64,000 nucleotides of DNA from Paenibacillus endophyticus (GCF_014192395.1 NZ_JACHXW010000029.1:26498-90497), one strand, 5' to 3'. Shown: positions 34,953 through 43,703, numbered from the stretch's first letter. The notes: a model not told the origin generated them from the sequence alone. Translations and numbers: made by a program.

Positions 34953-36498
34953 CGGCAATCCGCTTTCGGTATTCCGATGGCTGCAATCCGGTTACTTTTT
35001 TGAAAATTTTGCTGAAATATTCCCCGTCCCCGTATCCCACCTGAAGCGCGATATCGAACAGCTTGAGATCTTTGCTCGCGAGCAGCTCTTTAGCCCGGTC
35101 AATTCTGTATTCCGAAAGGAAATTTTTGATCGTCGTACCGGTTCCCTCCTTAAATACGAAGCACATATGGGGAATGGTTACGCCTACATATTCGCTAATT
35201 TCGGTCAATGTCAGTTGGCGGTTCCGATAATTTCGTTCGATGTACTGAATCACATGCCGGATGATGGAGTTGCCCTTGCGCGCCTCGAGATAATTGAATA
35301 GAACGTCGAGTTCATTATTCAGCAGCCGGTGCAAGTCGCAAAGAGACTGACAAGCGTACAAAAGCGCCGCGAATGTTCCCACCGCCGCTTCCTGCTTGAA
35401 AGCGGGGATGCCGCTTTCTTTGCCGACTTGTTGAACCGTTTGATAGAGCTGCAAATACAAGCCTTTCGTATATGCGACCTGCGTGTCCGGATAGTTCCGA
35501 ATGTCGCGAGCTAAATCCGCCAGCCAAAGCTTTGCCGAATCGGGACCCTCTTTTTGAAGCGATAGGGCAAATGCTTCGGAACGCCTTTCATCCAATTGGA
35601 ATGCATCGGCGTTAGAATGGCCGGCTATTTTCCAGACAACCGTGTTCGGAGGCTCGTAAAAGCTTCTTTGAAGCTGGATTACCGCGGATAAATAGGAGTC
35701 GTATATCTCATCCATGACACGGACTTGCCGACCAACCGCCATGTGGAAGCCCGGGACTTTCGGCATCCGATGAGAAACGTCGTGAATCCATCGCTCAAGT
35801 CTGTCTTCGAAGAGGAAGGATTCCTCCGAACGACAAGTTAAATGGATGACAATGTGAAAATCGTCTTTCATCGTGCAGAAGCAATGTAATGCTTCGGTCA
35901 GCGCAGCCGATTCTAGCTGTTGAAGCACGCTCTCGGATTGTTCGAGGGGGTGATGCCACTTGAGAATGGAGGAAGCGCAGGAATAGGAATGATCCGGCTC
36001 CGCTCCGATCAAAGGCAACAAGCGCTCAAGTTTGTCTGCATGGAATACGGGAGAACAAAGCAGCGCCGCTATTTCTCGTTTGATTAGAGGGATGCTTGCT
36101 TCTTCACCCAAGTCGATTTGCCGTTCCTTTAGGATGACGTCGGAAGCATTGCGAATCGCTTCATTTAATTCGTTCGGTTGGATGGGCTTTTCTACGTAAT
36201 GAACCGCTTGCAAAGAAATGGCGGCTTTCAAATACTCTTTGTCCGAGAAGCCGCTCATAAAGATGATGCGAACCTTTGGACAAAACGAACGAATGGAGCG
36301 CGCCGCTTCAATGCCGTCCATGCGTGGCATTCGAATATCGGTAAGCAGGATGTCCGGTCGGAACTGCTCGGCGATCCGAACGGCATCAAAGCCATCTTCC
36401 GCTTGCCTCACTTCATCGATGCCATGTTGCTGCCAATCTGTTTTCATTAGGATTCCCTGGCGAATCAATTGCTCGTCTTCCACTAGCAATAGCTTCAT
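34945..36498 (-). CDS. Response regulator with AraC output domain, YesN type
   Basis: 517 residues; GGAAGGGAGAAC lies before the ATG. The receiver domain covers 1-120: LLLVEDEQLIRQGI with the acidic pocket, LLTDIRMPRMDGIEA with the phosphorylated Asp, IFMSGFSD, and YVEKPIQ with the conserved Lys. A long middle region of about 290 residues is typical of the family. The C-terminal AraC double helix-turn-helix reads QLTLTEISEYVGVTIPHM and FDIALQVGYGDGEYFSKIF, ending TGLQPSEYRKRIADV. It is co-transcribed with the kinase. The likely targets are the transporter and racemase promoters, which share a motif with its own promoter. Confidence 0.93.
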   Translation of the reverse strand: MKLLLVEDEQLIRQGILMKTDWQQHGIDEVRQAEDGFDAVRIAEQFRPDILLTDIRMPRMDGIEAARSIRSFCPKVRIIFMSGFSDKEYLKAAISLQAVHYVEKPIQPNELNEAIRNASDVILKERQIDLGEEASIPLIKREIAALLCSPVFHADKLERLLPLIGAEPDHSYSCASSILKWHHPLEQSESVLQQLESAALTEALHCFCTMKDDFHIVIHLTCRSEESFLFEDRLERWIHDVSHRMPKVPGFHMAVGRQVRVMDEIYDSYLSAVIQLQRSFYEPPNTVVWKIAGHSNADAFQLDERRSEAFALSLQKEGPDSAKLWLADLARDIRNYPDTQVAYTKGLYLQLYQTVQQVGKESGIPAFKQEAAVGTFAALLYACQSLCDLHRLLNNELDVLFNYLEARKGNSIIRHVIQYIERNYRNRQLTLTEISEYVGVTIPHMCFVFKEGTGTTIKNFLSEYRIDRAKELLASKDLKLFDIALQVGYGDGEYFSKIFKKVTGLQPSEYRKRIADV

Positions 36499-36535
36499 AA
36501 AGTTCTCCCTTCCGGAATGCGTTATTCATAACTTC

Positions 36536-36605
36536 ATTATAATAGGTTTGATTCGGACGCAACACGAAATCTTAATTCCCGACAGGAAATCGAAGGATTG
36601 ACGGG
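36536..36605 (-). promoter_or_regulatory. Regulator promoter with third copy of shared motif
   Basis: On the minus strand TATAAT (36541-36536) lies 37 bp before the regulator start. Upstream of it, 36571-36605 holds cttaattcccgacaggaaat ... cgaaggattgacggg on the plus strand, the same motif as at 23928 and 28891 but inverted relative to the gene. This suggests autoregulation. Confidence 0.6.
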
Positions 36606-36724
36606 ATGCGTTATGTCAAAAATGAGCAATAGAAAAGAAATCACATCAACCGTACCATGGTATAATCAAAGATATTCGTATACAAATAATTACATAATTC
36701 TTATAAAGAAGGGAAATGAGCAAT

Positions 36725-37153
36725 ATGGCAAATATCGAGCACTTACAGACCGTTAATGTTCCAGCTAGAACGGTATATGAAGCATTAACCACAGCAAAAG
36801 GACTTTCAGAAATATGGACAAATGAATTAACAGTCAATGATCAGATCGGTTGTATAAATGAGTTCCGATTTGGCGGCAAAGGCTTAACAAAGATGCGAGT
36901 TGATGAGCTTGTTACCGATAAAAAGATTTTGTGGCAGTGTGTGGATTCAGATCCAGAATGGATCGGTACGACAATTTCTTTTGATTTGGAGGAAAAAAAC
37001 GGGAAGACTTCAATCATTTTTCGTCAGATGAATTGGGAGGAAGTGACCGCATTTTATCGCGTATGTAATTATAACTGGGCTATTTTTTTGTATAGTCTTA
37101 AACAGTATTGCGAAGAAGGCGAGGGTCTTCCGTATCATAAGCGGAAGTTTTAG
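36725..37153 (+). CDS. AHSA1/SRPBCC-domain protein
   Basis: 142 residues; GAAGGGAAATG precedes, and the ATG at 36725 gives better spacing than the one at 36716. It is a START-like fold of the AHSA1 (Aha1 C-terminal homology) group: ANIEHLQTVNVPARTVYEAL, TTAKGLSEIWTNEL, a GCINEFRFGG beta-turn, and IGTTISFDLEEKNGKTSI, then FRQMNWEE. The family binds hydrophobic ligands in a deep cavity; individual roles are mostly unknown. It is alone on its strand, downstream of the regulator promoter and reading away from it. It is cytoplasmic with no lesion seen. Confidence 0.8.
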   Translation: MANIEHLQTVNVPARTVYEALTTAKGLSEIWTNELTVNDQIGCINEFRFGGKGLTKMRVDELVTDKKILWQCVDSDPEWIGTTISFDLEEKNGKTSIIFRQMNWEEVTAFYRVCNYNWAIFLYSLKQYCEEGEGLPYHKRKF

Positions 37154-37224
37154 AACCGTTGAAAACACGGATGGTTGGACTAAAGTACATGATCCTGAGA
37201 ACTGATTTCGGAAATATTTGATAA

Positions 37225-37742
37225 GTGCTTGCCAATGCTCACATTGAGATGCCTCTTGAGGAAGTAGAACGATTGCTTGAAAGTCTGGTTCATGAGATGC
37301 GGGTTGCCGAAGTGAGCATAATGGATTTTCAAGTACGCAGCAAAAAGACATCTCCAGCCCGCAGGAAGGAACTATTTGATATAAACATTCGCCGCAATGA
37401 CAGAATAAACTGATGGAACTTGGTGGATCGCAGTGTTCCTCGAACGACAGCAGCCTGCCGAAGATCGATCTGTACATTTATGAAATCGATCTGAATTCTG
37501 TACCGGTGGACGCTTATTACTTTGATATCGACAAGCTGGATGAGCACGACAACCCGCAGGAGCAGATCTTCTCTACGTCGCTCCCGGCCTATAATATCCC
37601 GGGGAGCGTGAGTCCATATTCCATCTATCCGAAGCTGACGAATTTGGACAAAAGCTGTCTGAGGACAAGACAATATATATACTGGAAACCGCCTAAACAG
37701 CGGTTTTTTTGTTGCAAGTATAGCAGTTCTTTCCAAGCCTGA
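37225..37742 (+). pseudogene. Unrecognised protein remnants
   Basis: Two short frames lie here. The first (37225-37413) has IEMPLEEVERLLESLVHEM. The second (37413-37742) has LPKIDLYIYEIDLNSVPVDA, YFDIDKLDEHDNPQEQ and VSPYSIYPKLTNLD, a well-formed protein-like stretch. Its frame then runs straight through a terminator hairpin, so the original stop was probably lost to a frameshift. Neither has a good ribosome binding site. I do not recognise the families. They may be parts of one broken gene. Confidence 0.35.
37686..37710 (+). terminator. Intrinsic terminator
   Basis: aaaccgc/gcggttt with loop ctaaaca, then ttttt. It falls inside the last open frame of the remnants at 37225-37742. Confidence 0.7.
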
Positions 37743-37920
37743 AGAGAATTGGCCAATGCATTTATCGAAGTAATTTATATCGTTCCAATTATTTTGAATA
37801 GATTTAACAATAAATTATTGTTTTTAGACAAAGGAAAGGAGGACAGCATTCAGAACCATCACCTAACATAGGCGGTGGTTCTTTGTTATAAATGATTATT
37901 AGGTTGATTACATTTTACAG

Positions 37921-37986
37921 GTATTGGTATTGGTATTGGTATTGGTATTGGTATTGGTATTGGTATTGGTATTGGTATTGGTATTG
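37921..37986. repeat. Hexanucleotide microsatellite (GTATTG)11
   Basis: Eleven uninterrupted GTATTG units. On the minus strand they fall in a 64-codon frame (38080-37886) giving Pro-Ile repeats, and on the plus strand Val-Leu repeats. The frame has no recognisable domain, so I treat it as a repeat, not a gene. It lies between a terminator-like stem at 37851-37883 and the tetR terminator. Confidence 0.85.
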
Positions 37987-38021
37987 GTGTCTGCCTTGGT
38001 GTTTCCAAATGTTTGCGTAAC

Positions 38022-38059
38022 AAAAGCTCCGAGACCGCTGCGACTCGGTGTGGCTTTTG
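38022..38059 (-). terminator. Terminator of the tetR gene
   Basis: aaaagctccgag/ctcggtgtggctttt forms an interrupted stem with T runs on both strands, 25 bp after the tetR stop. Confidence 0.6.
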
Positions 38060-38083
38060 CCAACTATCATCTTCGAGCATTCT

Positions 38084-38671
38084 TTAAGCGTCAAGCATGG
38101 CTATGGAAGCATCTGCTATTTGATGCATCCTCTTTTTATCCGCGGATGTTCGAGCCAATACTCTTAATCCAATCATTGTTGTCTGCACACTAGCTGCAAG
38201 TATTTTTGCATCCTTATCAAGCGGAATCTCGCCCGATTGCTGACCTTTTTGAATGAGATCTACGAGAATTTTCTCCTCGTTACTAAAACTTGCGTTGGTC
38301 ATTTCACAAATTTCCGGATCCCTCAAAGCTAGTTCGGTCGCAGAATTCACAATTAAGCAGCCTAACGGTCGATCGTCGTTCACTTCAATAAGATAATCAA
38401 ATTTGAAGCGAATGACTTGTTTTGCCGTACGACCTCGTCGTACTTCTGAATTAATTATTGCTCTTACCTGTTTCTGATACTCTTCTATCGTCTTTACAAA
38501 TAGACTATGCTTATCGCCAAAAGTATCATACAGGCTTCTACGATGTATACCCATATGCGTAACCAGGTCCTGTAGCGAGGTTTTTTCATAACCCTTTTCC
38601 CAAAATAAATGCATGGCCTTTAGAAGTACTTCTCTTTCGTCGAACTCTTTACTTCTTGTCAACGTGTTCAC
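38084..38671 (-). CDS. TetR/AcrR-family regulator
   Basis: 195 residues from a GTG at 38671 with GAAGAG just upstream; an internal start is possible. The N-terminal helix-turn-helix is standard: AMHLFWEKGYEKTSLQDLVT, HMGIHRRSLYDTFGDKHSLF. The C-terminal ligand domain has PLGCLIVNSATELA and is of the TetR_C_16-like kind. It is divergent from the cupin and hydrolase genes, with a 290-bp gap that holds no other gene, so it is the likely repressor of that cluster. The inducer is unknown; the relatives respond to reactive or lipophilic compounds. Confidence 0.88.
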   Translation of the reverse strand: MNTLTRSKEFDEREVLLKAMHLFWEKGYEKTSLQDLVTHMGIHRRSLYDTFGDKHSLFVKTIEEYQKQVRAIINSEVRRGRTAKQVIRFKFDYLIEVNDDRPLGCLIVNSATELALRDPEICEMTNASFSNEEKILVDLIQKGQQSGEIPLDKDAKILAASVQTTMIGLRVLARTSADKKRMHQIADASIAMLDA

Positions 38672-38894
38672 CTCTTCAGAACGATTCTATCATATGAGAA
38701 CAAACGGTAAAAGTTAAATCGCAAACAAATTTCATGCAATTTATTTCTTATTAACTCTTTCGAGACAATGATACAAGGTTTAAATATGTAAAAAATAATA
38801 ACACTTTTTATAATCAAAGAGATTAAATGGGAAAAATTATGAAATATTAAGTTTGTTTTAGTTGCGTTGACAATACGATAAGGAGAGTTTTATT

Positions 38895-38960
38895 ATGAGA
38901 ATGATCGATCTCATTACTGCGCAGGTAAAAAATCGACAACAAAGAGGAGACCGAGAATAA
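38895..38960 (+). CDS. 21-codon leader peptide-like ORF
   Basis: MRMIDLITAQVKNRQQRGDRE. A good AAGGAG lies 10 bp before the ATG and the stop is 2 bp before the cupin start. The AAAGAGGAGACCGAG within its end serves as the cupin ribosome binding site. It could be translated as a leader coupled to the cupin, or be the head of a deleted gene. No family can be assigned. Confidence 0.35.
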   Translation: MRMIDLITAQVKNRQQRGDRE

Positions 38961-38962
38961 CC

Positions 38963-39448
38963 ATGATTAATCAAAGCAATGCAGGTGTTATGCGCCGGAA
39001 GTCTGATCATGATAATACGTTCTTATTCCTGACCGACATTAATTCCATCTTGGTAAGTGGGGAAGATACTAACGGGGAATTTTGCGTGGTGCATTGTTCG
39101 GTTAATGAAAATGATGGCCCGCCGCTTCATGTCCACGAAAACGAAGATGAATCTTTTTACGTGTTGGATGGCGAGTTAGAAATGATAGTTGGAGCTGACA
39201 CGTTTTTGGTGCAAAGCGGAGAATATGTCTTCGCCCCTAGAGGCATTCCACATACCTTTAAGGTGAAGTCCAATAAGGCTCGTTTCTTAATTACTGCCTA
39301 CCCTGCAGGATTTGATTCCTTTGTTAAGGAATTGGGCACTCCTTACGCGGAAGGAATGGAAGCTCTAATAGAGCCCCCTACTCCTGAGTTTCTCCAGAGG
39401 CTTATTCAAGTATCCAAAAAATATAATATTACGTATCCGGGACTTTAA
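38963..39448 (+). CDS. Cupin-domain protein (quercetin dioxygenase-like)
   Basis: 161 residues; AGAGGAGACCGAG before the ATG. One cupin barrel: motif 1 PPLHVHENEDESFYVLDGE holds the two His and Glu metal ligands, and motif 2 GEYVFAPRGIPHTF holds the third His. Such proteins are mono-cupins that act as metal-dependent dioxygenases, isomerases or ligand binders. It heads the cluster cupin, hydrolase, remnant, hydrolase (4 bp to the next start), so it probably works on the same substrate as the hydrolase. Not secreted. Confidence 0.82.
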   Translation: MINQSNAGVMRRKSDHDNTFLFLTDINSILVSGEDTNGEFCVVHCSVNENDGPPLHVHENEDESFYVLDGELEMIVGADTFLVQSGEYVFAPRGIPHTFKVKSNKARFLITAYPAGFDSFVKELGTPYAEGMEALIEPPTPEFLQRLIQVSKKYNITYPGL

Positions 39449-39452
39449 ATCA

Positions 39453-40325
39453 ATGACAACACCGATACAGTATAAGATTTCAATCGACGGAGTAGTACAA
39501 AGTTTTTACATCGCTGGCAAAGGGCCAGTTTGTCTAGTCCATGCAGGCGGTCCCGGTTTCTATTGGCAATATATGCGCATGCCCCTGCTTGAACAAACCA
39601 TGACCGTTGTATATATCGAGCCTATAGGAACAGGCGATTCAGGGTTGTTGCCAGACGGGGATTATAATATGCCGCGGTACGCCTATTATGCGCATAAGAT
39701 AGCGGAGCACATCGGAGCCCAGAAACCTTACTTCTTGGGTCATTCGCATGGAGGCTTTGTGGGACTTCAATATGCTTTAGATTACCCGAATGAGATCGGA
39801 GGACTCATTCTCCATAGCAGTGCTCCGTGCATGGTGCCAGAACTTGGAATGGAGCAGTCGCGGCAAATCAAGCTCTATGCTGAGCGCTGGCCGGATCGTC
39901 CCGAAGCTCAAGATGCATTTCAGGCGTGGATGGACTTTGGATCAGGAGCAGCGCAAGATAGTGAGTCGTTCCTAAAACTGCTGGGGCGGATGTTACCCGC
40001 ATTCTTCGGAAATTATTGGAGCCTCCCAGATGAGTTCGAGGAGTGGAGGGACAATTTGAATTTTTATCTTATTCCTCGAAATCCATATCGTTGGGATGCG
40101 AGGGAGGTTTTATATATGATTCATACGCCGACTCTCATCCTTGTGGGAGAACATGATTTCAACTGCGGCCCGCGATGGGCTGTAGAAATGGACGAGAAAA
40201 TGCCTAACTCGCGGCTCTATACCTTCGAAGCAGGTGGCCATATGAGCCATGTCGAGAGTCCGCGGGAATTTGCGAAAGTCGTGAGCGATTTCGTCTCTCA
40301 AGCCGCTCACGGCAGTAAATCATAA
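39453..40325 (+). CDS. Alpha/beta hydrolase, active-site complete
   Basis: 290 residues, starting 4 bp after the cupin stop; the cupin's last codons give a weak ribosome site, so coupling is likely. Proline-iminopeptidase-like alpha/beta hydrolase: oxyanion motif HAGGPGFYW, GTGDSG, the nucleophile elbow GHSHGG with Ser98, the acid LVGEHDFN with Asp235, and GGHMSHVESP with His263. The triad is complete, so esterase, lactonase or aminopeptidase activity is expected. The next intact gene is its paralogue with an altered nucleophile. The substrate is unknown. Confidence 0.88.
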   Translation: MTTPIQYKISIDGVVQSFYIAGKGPVCLVHAGGPGFYWQYMRMPLLEQTMTVVYIEPIGTGDSGLLPDGDYNMPRYAYYAHKIAEHIGAQKPYFLGHSHGGFVGLQYALDYPNEIGGLILHSSAPCMVPELGMEQSRQIKLYAERWPDRPEAQDAFQAWMDFGSGAAQDSESFLKLLGRMLPAFFGNYWSLPDEFEEWRDNLNFYLIPRNPYRWDAREVLYMIHTPTLILVGEHDFNCGPRWAVEMDEKMPNSRLYTFEAGGHMSHVESPREFAKVVSDFVSQAAHGSKS

Positions 40326-40355
40326 AGTCCATGAGGACTGAAGTTTTTTGAGGAA

Positions 40356-40747
40356 TTGATGATGAAAAGAATGAACAAGCAAGCAGCATCGCTGCTGCTG
40401 GCAGCCGTGGTCGCCGCAGCTGTGCCAGCTGTAGTGTCAGCAAGTGGAGCGAATCTTACTGAATTGGTTAGCGGAGTGGCGGCGACTACACGCGCGCAAG
40501 CCGCTGAGATGATTCTTAACGCGATCGAATACGTCACCTTGCTGCACATCAACCTTCAGCGCCTTCATCCAAAGACACTCCAAGGGGTGTAAGCAGTCAA
40601 CCGATGAGCCCAGTTGATGGACAAACTGCTCAAGCAGAGTTCGCACTTCCGGCGCGCTATAACTTTGCCTACCTAGATGGCTACCAAGAAGTGGATGACA
40701 TCTTTAAGGGCAATCCACTTCAGCCGATAAGCTCGAAAACTAGATAA
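40356..40747 (+). pseudogene. Broken secreted protein between the two hydrolases
   Basis: The first frame (40356-40592) starts with a classic signal peptide (KRMNKQAASLLLAAVVAAAV, then VVSA) and then TRAQAAEMILNAIEYV before a stop. A second frame (40604-40747) reads EFALPARYNFAYLDGYQEVDD and ends. They look like the two ends of one small exported protein with an internal deletion. It is not related to the hydrolases in sequence. I cannot name it. Confidence 0.4.
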
Positions 40748-40799
40748 TCTTAAGCGGTAAAGTCAATTTTCAGATAAGCAAGAAAGAAGGGATTTAGTA

Positions 40800-41684
40800 A
40801 TGAATCAATCTAATGATGATTTCAAACACCCACTGGCAGCTGGAGAACATGAAATCTTCATCGACGGTGTACGTCAAGTTTATCACGTAGCTGGAAACGG
40901 CCAAGTTTGTTTGGTTCATTCGGGCGGACCTGGATTTCATTGGAAGTATCTGAAGATGCCAGAGCTGGAGAAAACAATGACAATGGTGTATTTAGAACCT
41001 GTAGGAACAGGTAAATCAGATATGCTACCAGATGGTGACTATAGTATGCCTCGGTATGCACATTTCGCACATAAAGTAGCCGAGCATATCGGAGCTCAAA
41101 AGTATTACTTCCTGGGTCATGCTCATGGAGGTGGCGTTGGCCTTCAATATGCTTTGGATTACCCAAACGAACTTGGCGGTCTGATCCTCCAATCCAGTGC
41201 TCCTTCTATGGGACTTGATCTATATATGGAGCAATTCACACAAATCGAGAACTATGCACAACGTTGGCCAGATCATGCGGAAGCTCAAGATGCGAAGCAA
41301 GCTATGATGGATTCGAAAAACGTAAGAGACAAAGAATCGGCTCTGGCTGTTCTCCACCGCTTATTGCCTGCATACTTCGGCAACTACTGGAATATTAAAG
41401 AGAAAGTGGACAAATGGAGGGTTGCTCTTGATTTCTTCGGAGATCCTAACCGCCAGCCATATGAGTGGGATGTACGAGATATCCTAAACACTATCACCAC
41501 GCCAACGCTCATTCTAGTCGGTGAATATGACGTCAACTGCGGGCCAAGGTTTTCCTATGAGCTGGCAGAAAAGATACCTGATTCTCATCTCGTAGTGTTC
41601 GAGCGGGGCGGTCATATGGAGCACGTTGAGCATACCGAGCAGTTTACGCAAGCCGTTAACGAATTCATTGCTCAAAGAAATTAA
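40800..41684 (+). CDS. Alpha/beta hydrolase paralogue lacking the catalytic serine
   Basis: 294 residues; AAGAAAGAAGGGATTTAGTA precedes the ATG. It aligns end to end with the hydrolase at 39453 (HSGGPGFHW, GTGKSDMLPDGDYSMPRY, YALDYPNE, and others). The nucleophile elbow reads GHAHGG, with GCT (Ala108) where the paralogue has TCG (Ser98). The acid (GEYDVN, Asp244) and His (GGHMEHVEH, His272) are kept. The frame is otherwise intact, so the change is selective rather than general decay. It is probably inactive as a serine hydrolase and may bind the substrate, sense it, or partner the active copy. Confidence 0.85.
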   Translation: MNQSNDDFKHPLAAGEHEIFIDGVRQVYHVAGNGQVCLVHSGGPGFHWKYLKMPELEKTMTMVYLEPVGTGKSDMLPDGDYSMPRYAHFAHKVAEHIGAQKYYFLGHAHGGGVGLQYALDYPNELGGLILQSSAPSMGLDLYMEQFTQIENYAQRWPDHAEAQDAKQAMMDSKNVRDKESALAVLHRLLPAYFGNYWNIKEKVDKWRVALDFFGDPNRQPYEWDVRDILNTITTPTLILVGEYDVNCGPRFSYELAEKIPDSHLVVFERGGHMEHVEHTEQFTQAVNEFIAQRN

Positions 41685-41730
41685 TAGGACTAATAGGTAA
41701 CTAGCGCATCGCGTGACTGCATTCAGTCGC

Positions 41731-41763
41731 AAGCCAGCCGAGTTCATTCGGTTGGCTTTTTTG
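41731..41763 (+). terminator. Terminator of the cupin-hydrolase operon
   Basis: aagccagccga/tcggttggctt with loop gttcat, then ttttt. It lies 46 bp after the second hydrolase. Confidence 0.8.
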
Positions 41764-41812
41764 TGTGCGCAAAGCACTGGCGTCATCTACAATTGAATTT
41801 TGAAAGTACAAA

Positions 41813-42700
41813 CTAAGAAGAAAATGCGCTTGTCTTTTCTTTAATAAAAGTAACAAACTTCGCTGTTGCAGGTGATAAGAATCGTTCGTTTTTGATATGC
41901 AAACCGACTTCCCAGTGCCATCCTTCATCTTCAATCGGGATCCATCTAAGTCCTTCCAAGTTCAAACCTGCCGTCTTCGGTAACACCGATAATCCAAGTC
42001 CCGCTGCAACAAACCCCGCCACCGTCGGAAGATCTTCTGCATCATACGTGGAGGTGAGAGTGAAATTCATTTGATGGACTCTTGTCAGCAGTGAATCCCT
42101 TAAGCTGCAGTTATGCTTTAGCCCTATAAATGTTTCTCCAGTAATTTCCCCTAAGCTAATCGATGATTTATTCGCTAAACGATGTTCTGAAGAGACAACA
42201 AGATAGAGCGGTAGTGACAAAATCGGCACCCATTCATAAGTATCATTTACTGGCTTCTCGGAAGTAATCATAATATCCGAATATCCATCCTCGATCTGTT
42301 TTAGAATCGCTCCCTTGTCTCCTTGTGTTAATTCGAAGGTGATGCTAAGGTTCATTTTCTGATAATCTCGAATGAGGCGAGGAATGAGATCAACCCCTAA
42401 AATACTTAAATAAGCAAGATGGATTACGCCTGAATCCGGATGGGTGTATTCTTCGATCTCCTGTTTCCCACGCGCCACTTCTTGCAATATTCTCTCAACA
42501 TGCTTCGAGAACATTACCCCATAACGATTGATCTTCAGATTCCTGCCCTTACGTTCGAACAACGGAACTCCGAGTTCAGCTTCTAACTTTGAAATGGAAT
42601 GACTTAAAGCAGGCTGAGTAATCGATAATACTTCAGCAGCTTTGGTCAGGTGCTCCATTCTGGCAACTTCTAGGAAATATTCTAATTGAGTCAGTTCCAT
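41813..42700 (-). CDS. LysR-family transcriptional regulator
   Basis: 295 residues from ATG 42700; AGGAGAAAAAGAG before it decides against the ORF's earlier start. Winged helix: MELTQLEYFLEVARMEHLTK, AAEVLSITQPALSHSISKLE, LGVPLFERKGR. The ligand domain follows (GVIHLAYLSILG, ADLGLV-like DIMITSE). It is divergent from the short-chain dehydrogenase with 211 bp between, the usual layout for a LysR protein and its target. The gap contains A/T-rich sequence and a cattattattat stretch but no clear palindrome. Confidence 0.9.
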   Translation of the reverse strand: MELTQLEYFLEVARMEHLTKAAEVLSITQPALSHSISKLEAELGVPLFERKGRNLKINRYGVMFSKHVERILQEVARGKQEIEEYTHPDSGVIHLAYLSILGVDLIPRLIRDYQKMNLSITFELTQGDKGAILKQIEDGYSDIMITSEKPVNDTYEWVPILSLPLYLVVSSEHRLANKSSISLGEITGETFIGLKHNCSLRDSLLTRVHQMNFTLTSTYDAEDLPTVAGFVAAGLGLSVLPKTAGLNLEGLRWIPIEDEGWHWEVGLHIKNERFLSPATAKFVTFIKEKTSAFSS

Positions 42701-42911
42701 CTCTTTTTCTCCTACATTTCTACTGTTCATCATTTACGGTGATATCATGCATTTGATTTATATTTCAAGCAAAAACTGCTGCATGTAGCTTGATCTATGA
42801 AATATATTAATGATATTCATTATTATTATACATTTGTTTTATCTTTTTACTCATCATACACTTTAACATGAACAGATTAGAATGAAAACTTACTGAGGAG
42901 GATTTCAAAAT

Positions 42912-43703
42912 ATGAGCTACGCATCTTATGAAAATGAATTTCAAGGAAAACGAGCACTCGTAACGGGTGGAACCCAGGGGATGGGACTCGCGATTGTGAA
43001 GAGACTGGCTGGTGCCGGTGCGACCGTACTTACATCAGCACGGAATATTCCGCCAAACTACAATATTCCTAACGTTCATTTAGTACAAGCTGACGTTACA
43101 AAGCCCGAAGGTACAGCCACACTTGTTGAAGCTGTGAAAGAAAAGCTTGGAGGGATTGACATCTTAATCAATACAGTTGGAGGCTCGAGCGCCCCTTCTG
43201 GCGGCGCGCTTGCATTAACAGAGGATCATTGGCTAGAGGAATTGAATATGAACCTTCTTGGATCCGTCCGTTTGGATCGCAATTTACTCCCATTCATGGT
43301 TGAGTATCGTAAAGGAGTTATTATCCACGTAAGTTCCATTCAAAGATCATTGCCATTGTATGAGTCTACTTTGGCATATGCTGCAGCAAAAGCAGCGCTT
43401 ACCACTTACAGCAAGGGCTTATCCAACGAATTCGCTCCAAAAGGAATTCGTGTCAACACGATTGCACCGGGCTTTATTCAGACAGAAGCGGCTAACCGCT
43501 TAATTGATCGTCTCGCCACTACTGCCGGGAGTCACGAAGCAGCTCTTGAGCAACTGATGGATTCCCTTGGAGGAATTCCGTATGGTCGTCCTGGATTGCC
43601 GGAAGAAGTTGCTGAGCTCGCTGCATTTTTGGCATCCGATCGCTCAGCATCTATTAACGGCAGTGAATATGTAATTGATGGTGGTACAATCCCTACGGTT
43701 TAA
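42912..43703 (+). CDS. Short-chain dehydrogenase/reductase
   Basis: 263 residues; TGAGGAGGATTTCAAAAT precedes the ATG. Classical SDR: the cofactor loop TGGTQGMGLA, DVTKPEG, NTVGG (NAG-like), HVSSIQR with the catalytic Ser, YAAAKAAL with Tyr and Lys, and IAPGFIQTEA. The C-terminal YVIDGGTIPT is typical. An NAD(P)-dependent oxidoreductase of the 3-oxoacyl-reductase-like group whose substrate is not predictable. It is followed 31 bp later by an NTF2-like gene and probably shares a transcript with it, under the divergent LysR protein. Confidence 0.9.
   Translation: MSYASYENEFQGKRALVTGGTQGMGLAIVKRLAGAGATVLTSARNIPPNYNIPNVHLVQADVTKPEGTATLVEAVKEKLGGIDILINTVGGSSAPSGGALALTEDHWLEELNMNLLGSVRLDRNLLPFMVEYRKGVIIHVSSIQRSLPLYESTLAYAAAKAALTTYSKGLSNEFAPKGIRVNTIAPGFIQTEAANRLIDRLATTAGSHEAALEQLMDSLGGIPYGRPGLPEEVAELAAFLASDRSASINGSEYVIDGGTIPTV

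Noticed and set aside
37921..37986. Possible CRISPR or phase-variation promoter
   Set aside because: Units are 6 bp without spacers, and no promoter elements flank the array. Kept as a microsatellite only.
37886..38080. 64-codon minus-strand frame with (Pro-Ile) repeats
   Set aside because: Made almost wholly by the microsatellite. No ribosome site and no protein-like flanks.
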